From positions 1-5,567 of the forward strand of contig CALFYV010000033.1 of assembly GCA_937952395.1 (NCBI GenBank): DNA of 5,567 nt, written 5' to 3'. This stretch comes from an uncultured Bacteriovoracaceae bacterium (GTDB taxonomy: Bacteria; Bdellovibrionota; Bacteriovoracia; Bacteriovoracales; Bacteriovoracaceae). A program made the position numbers and the translations under genes. The notes under the pieces are model-generated. The model worked only from the letters and a program-made list of their open reading frames with translations, ran no database searches and was not told the origin of the DNA. This document shows positions 4,886 to 5,567 of this stretch, one piece after another (position 1 is the stretch's first letter; each line of letters starts with the position of its first letter).

Positions 4886-5567
4886 ATGGGACAAATCACA
4901 AATTTTTTAAAAGAGCATTTTCGTCACTTTAATGCAGCGGCTTTGATTGAAGCGGCTGAAGGATATAAAACTCATTTAAATAATGATGGGAAGATGTTGG
5001 TGACGCTGGCCGGAGCTATGAGTACAGCAGAACTCGGGCGCTCACTAGCCGAGATGATTAGGCAAGACAAGGTTCATATGATCTCTTGTACCGGTGCTAA
5101 CTTAGAAGAAGATTTGATGAATTTGGTGGCCCATAATAGTTATAAAAGAGTCCCACACTATCGTGATTTAAGTCCTCAGGATGAAGCCGAATTACTGGCA
5201 GGAGGATTTAATCGCGTCACCGATACTTGTATCCCAGAAGAAGAAGCTTTTCGTAAACTACAAAAACATCTTATCATTCATTGGAATAGTGCTAAGAATA
5301 ACAAAGAGCGCTTTTTTCCTCACGAATATTTATACCGACTGATATTATCAGGTGAATTAGAGAAATATTATGAAATCGATCCAAAAAATTCTTGGCTTTA
5401 TGAAGCCGCTAAAAAGAATTTACCTATAGTAGTCCCCGGTTGGGAAGACTCAACCATTGGAAATATTTTTGCCAGTTACTGCTTAACCGGAGAGCTGGAA
5501 ACAACACTGGTCAAAACTGGCATAGAATACATGGTATATTTGGCCAAATGGTATAAAGCTGAAGCTC
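4886..5567 (+). CDS. Deoxyhypusine synthase-like protein, N-terminal part (cut by window edge)
   Basis: The first 227 residues are visible, about two thirds of the usual length of roughly 330-350. The sequence matches, from memory, the bacterial deoxyhypusine synthase-like group: HFRHFNAAALIEAAEGYK (11-28), KMLVTLAGAMSTAELG (36-51), MISCTGANLEEDL (65-77) at the NAD-binding region (human DHS has a TTAGGVEEDL block there), RVTDTCIPEEEA (110-121), and PGWEDSTIGNIFASY (184-198) at the place of the human TDGSLGDM block. The catalytic lysine of true DHS lies near the C-terminus, outside the window, and cannot be checked. DHS transfers a spermidine aminobutyl group to eIF5A; bacteria have no eIF5A, so a polyamine-synthesis role such as homospermidine formation is more likely. 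An in-frame TGA 21 bases upstream (4865-4867) fixes the ATG as the first start. The DNA is richer in GC than the MFS operon beside it. The cytoplasmic enzyme family is firm; the substrate is inferred. Confidence 0.9.
   Translation, partial: MGQITNFLKEHFRHFNAAALIEAAEGYKTHLNNDGKMLVTLAGAMSTAELGRSLAEMIRQDKVHMISCTGANLEEDLMNLVAHNSYKRVPHYRDLSPQDEAELLAGGFNRVTDTCIPEEEAFRKLQKHLIIHWNSAKNNKERFFPHEYLYRLILSGELEKYYEIDPKNSWLYEAAKKNLPIVVPGWEDSTIGNIFASYCLTGELETTLVKTGIEYMVYLAKWYKAEA

Overview
This 5,567-base window is AT-rich, protein-coding bacterial DNA. It holds six complete genes and two cut by the window edges, with no RNA gene, CRISPR array or mobile element that I can see. Shine-Dalgarno sites, Sec signal peptides that mostly end in 'FAQ', a probable outer-membrane beta-barrel protein and periplasmic FecR-type domains point to a Gram-negative bacterium. 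Low GC together with FecR-type envelope proteins and a bacterial deoxyhypusine synthase-like protein would suit a Bdellovibrionota-type predator (Bacteriovorax/Halobacteriovorax side). That placement is a guess, since the window has no phylogenetic marker.

Left block (1-988, minus strand): a secreted FecR-domain protein (359-988) overlaps by 29 nt the start of a probable beta-barrel protein (1-387) that runs out of the window. A 122-bp divergent intergenic region (989-1110) separates them from a plus-strand gene for a secreted four-cysteine protein of unknown function (1111-1746). That gene ends at a strong intrinsic terminator (1761-1790).

Middle block (1788-2985, plus strand): a candidate promoter overlapping the terminator T-tract, then an 88-residue cytoplasmic protein of unknown function with a near-perfect Shine-Dalgarno, then, 5 nt later, a second secreted FecR-domain protein (2119-2985). 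The two FecR-domain proteins are paralogues at family level. Neither has a sigma factor or TonB receptor beside it in this window, so they look like stand-alone periplasmic modules and not classical FecR sigma regulators.

Right block (2986-4799, minus strand): a two-gene membrane operon of an MFS transporter and a DUF2391-type four-helix membrane protein, joined by a TAGTG stop/start overlap. It converges on the second FecR gene with no base between the two stop codons. The pair is visibly more AT-rich than its surroundings. After an 86-bp divergent gap, a deoxyhypusine synthase-like enzyme (4886 to the window end, plus strand) begins; it is probably a polyamine-metabolism enzyme, because bacteria lack eIF5A.

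The most likely functional theme on the left is the cell envelope: two FecR-domain proteins, a barrel and a disulphide-type secreted protein. The right-hand transporter pair and the DHS-like gene look like separate units. I found no clear new system. The best leads are the FecR/barrel cluster and the unknown 88-residue protein coupled to the second FecR gene.
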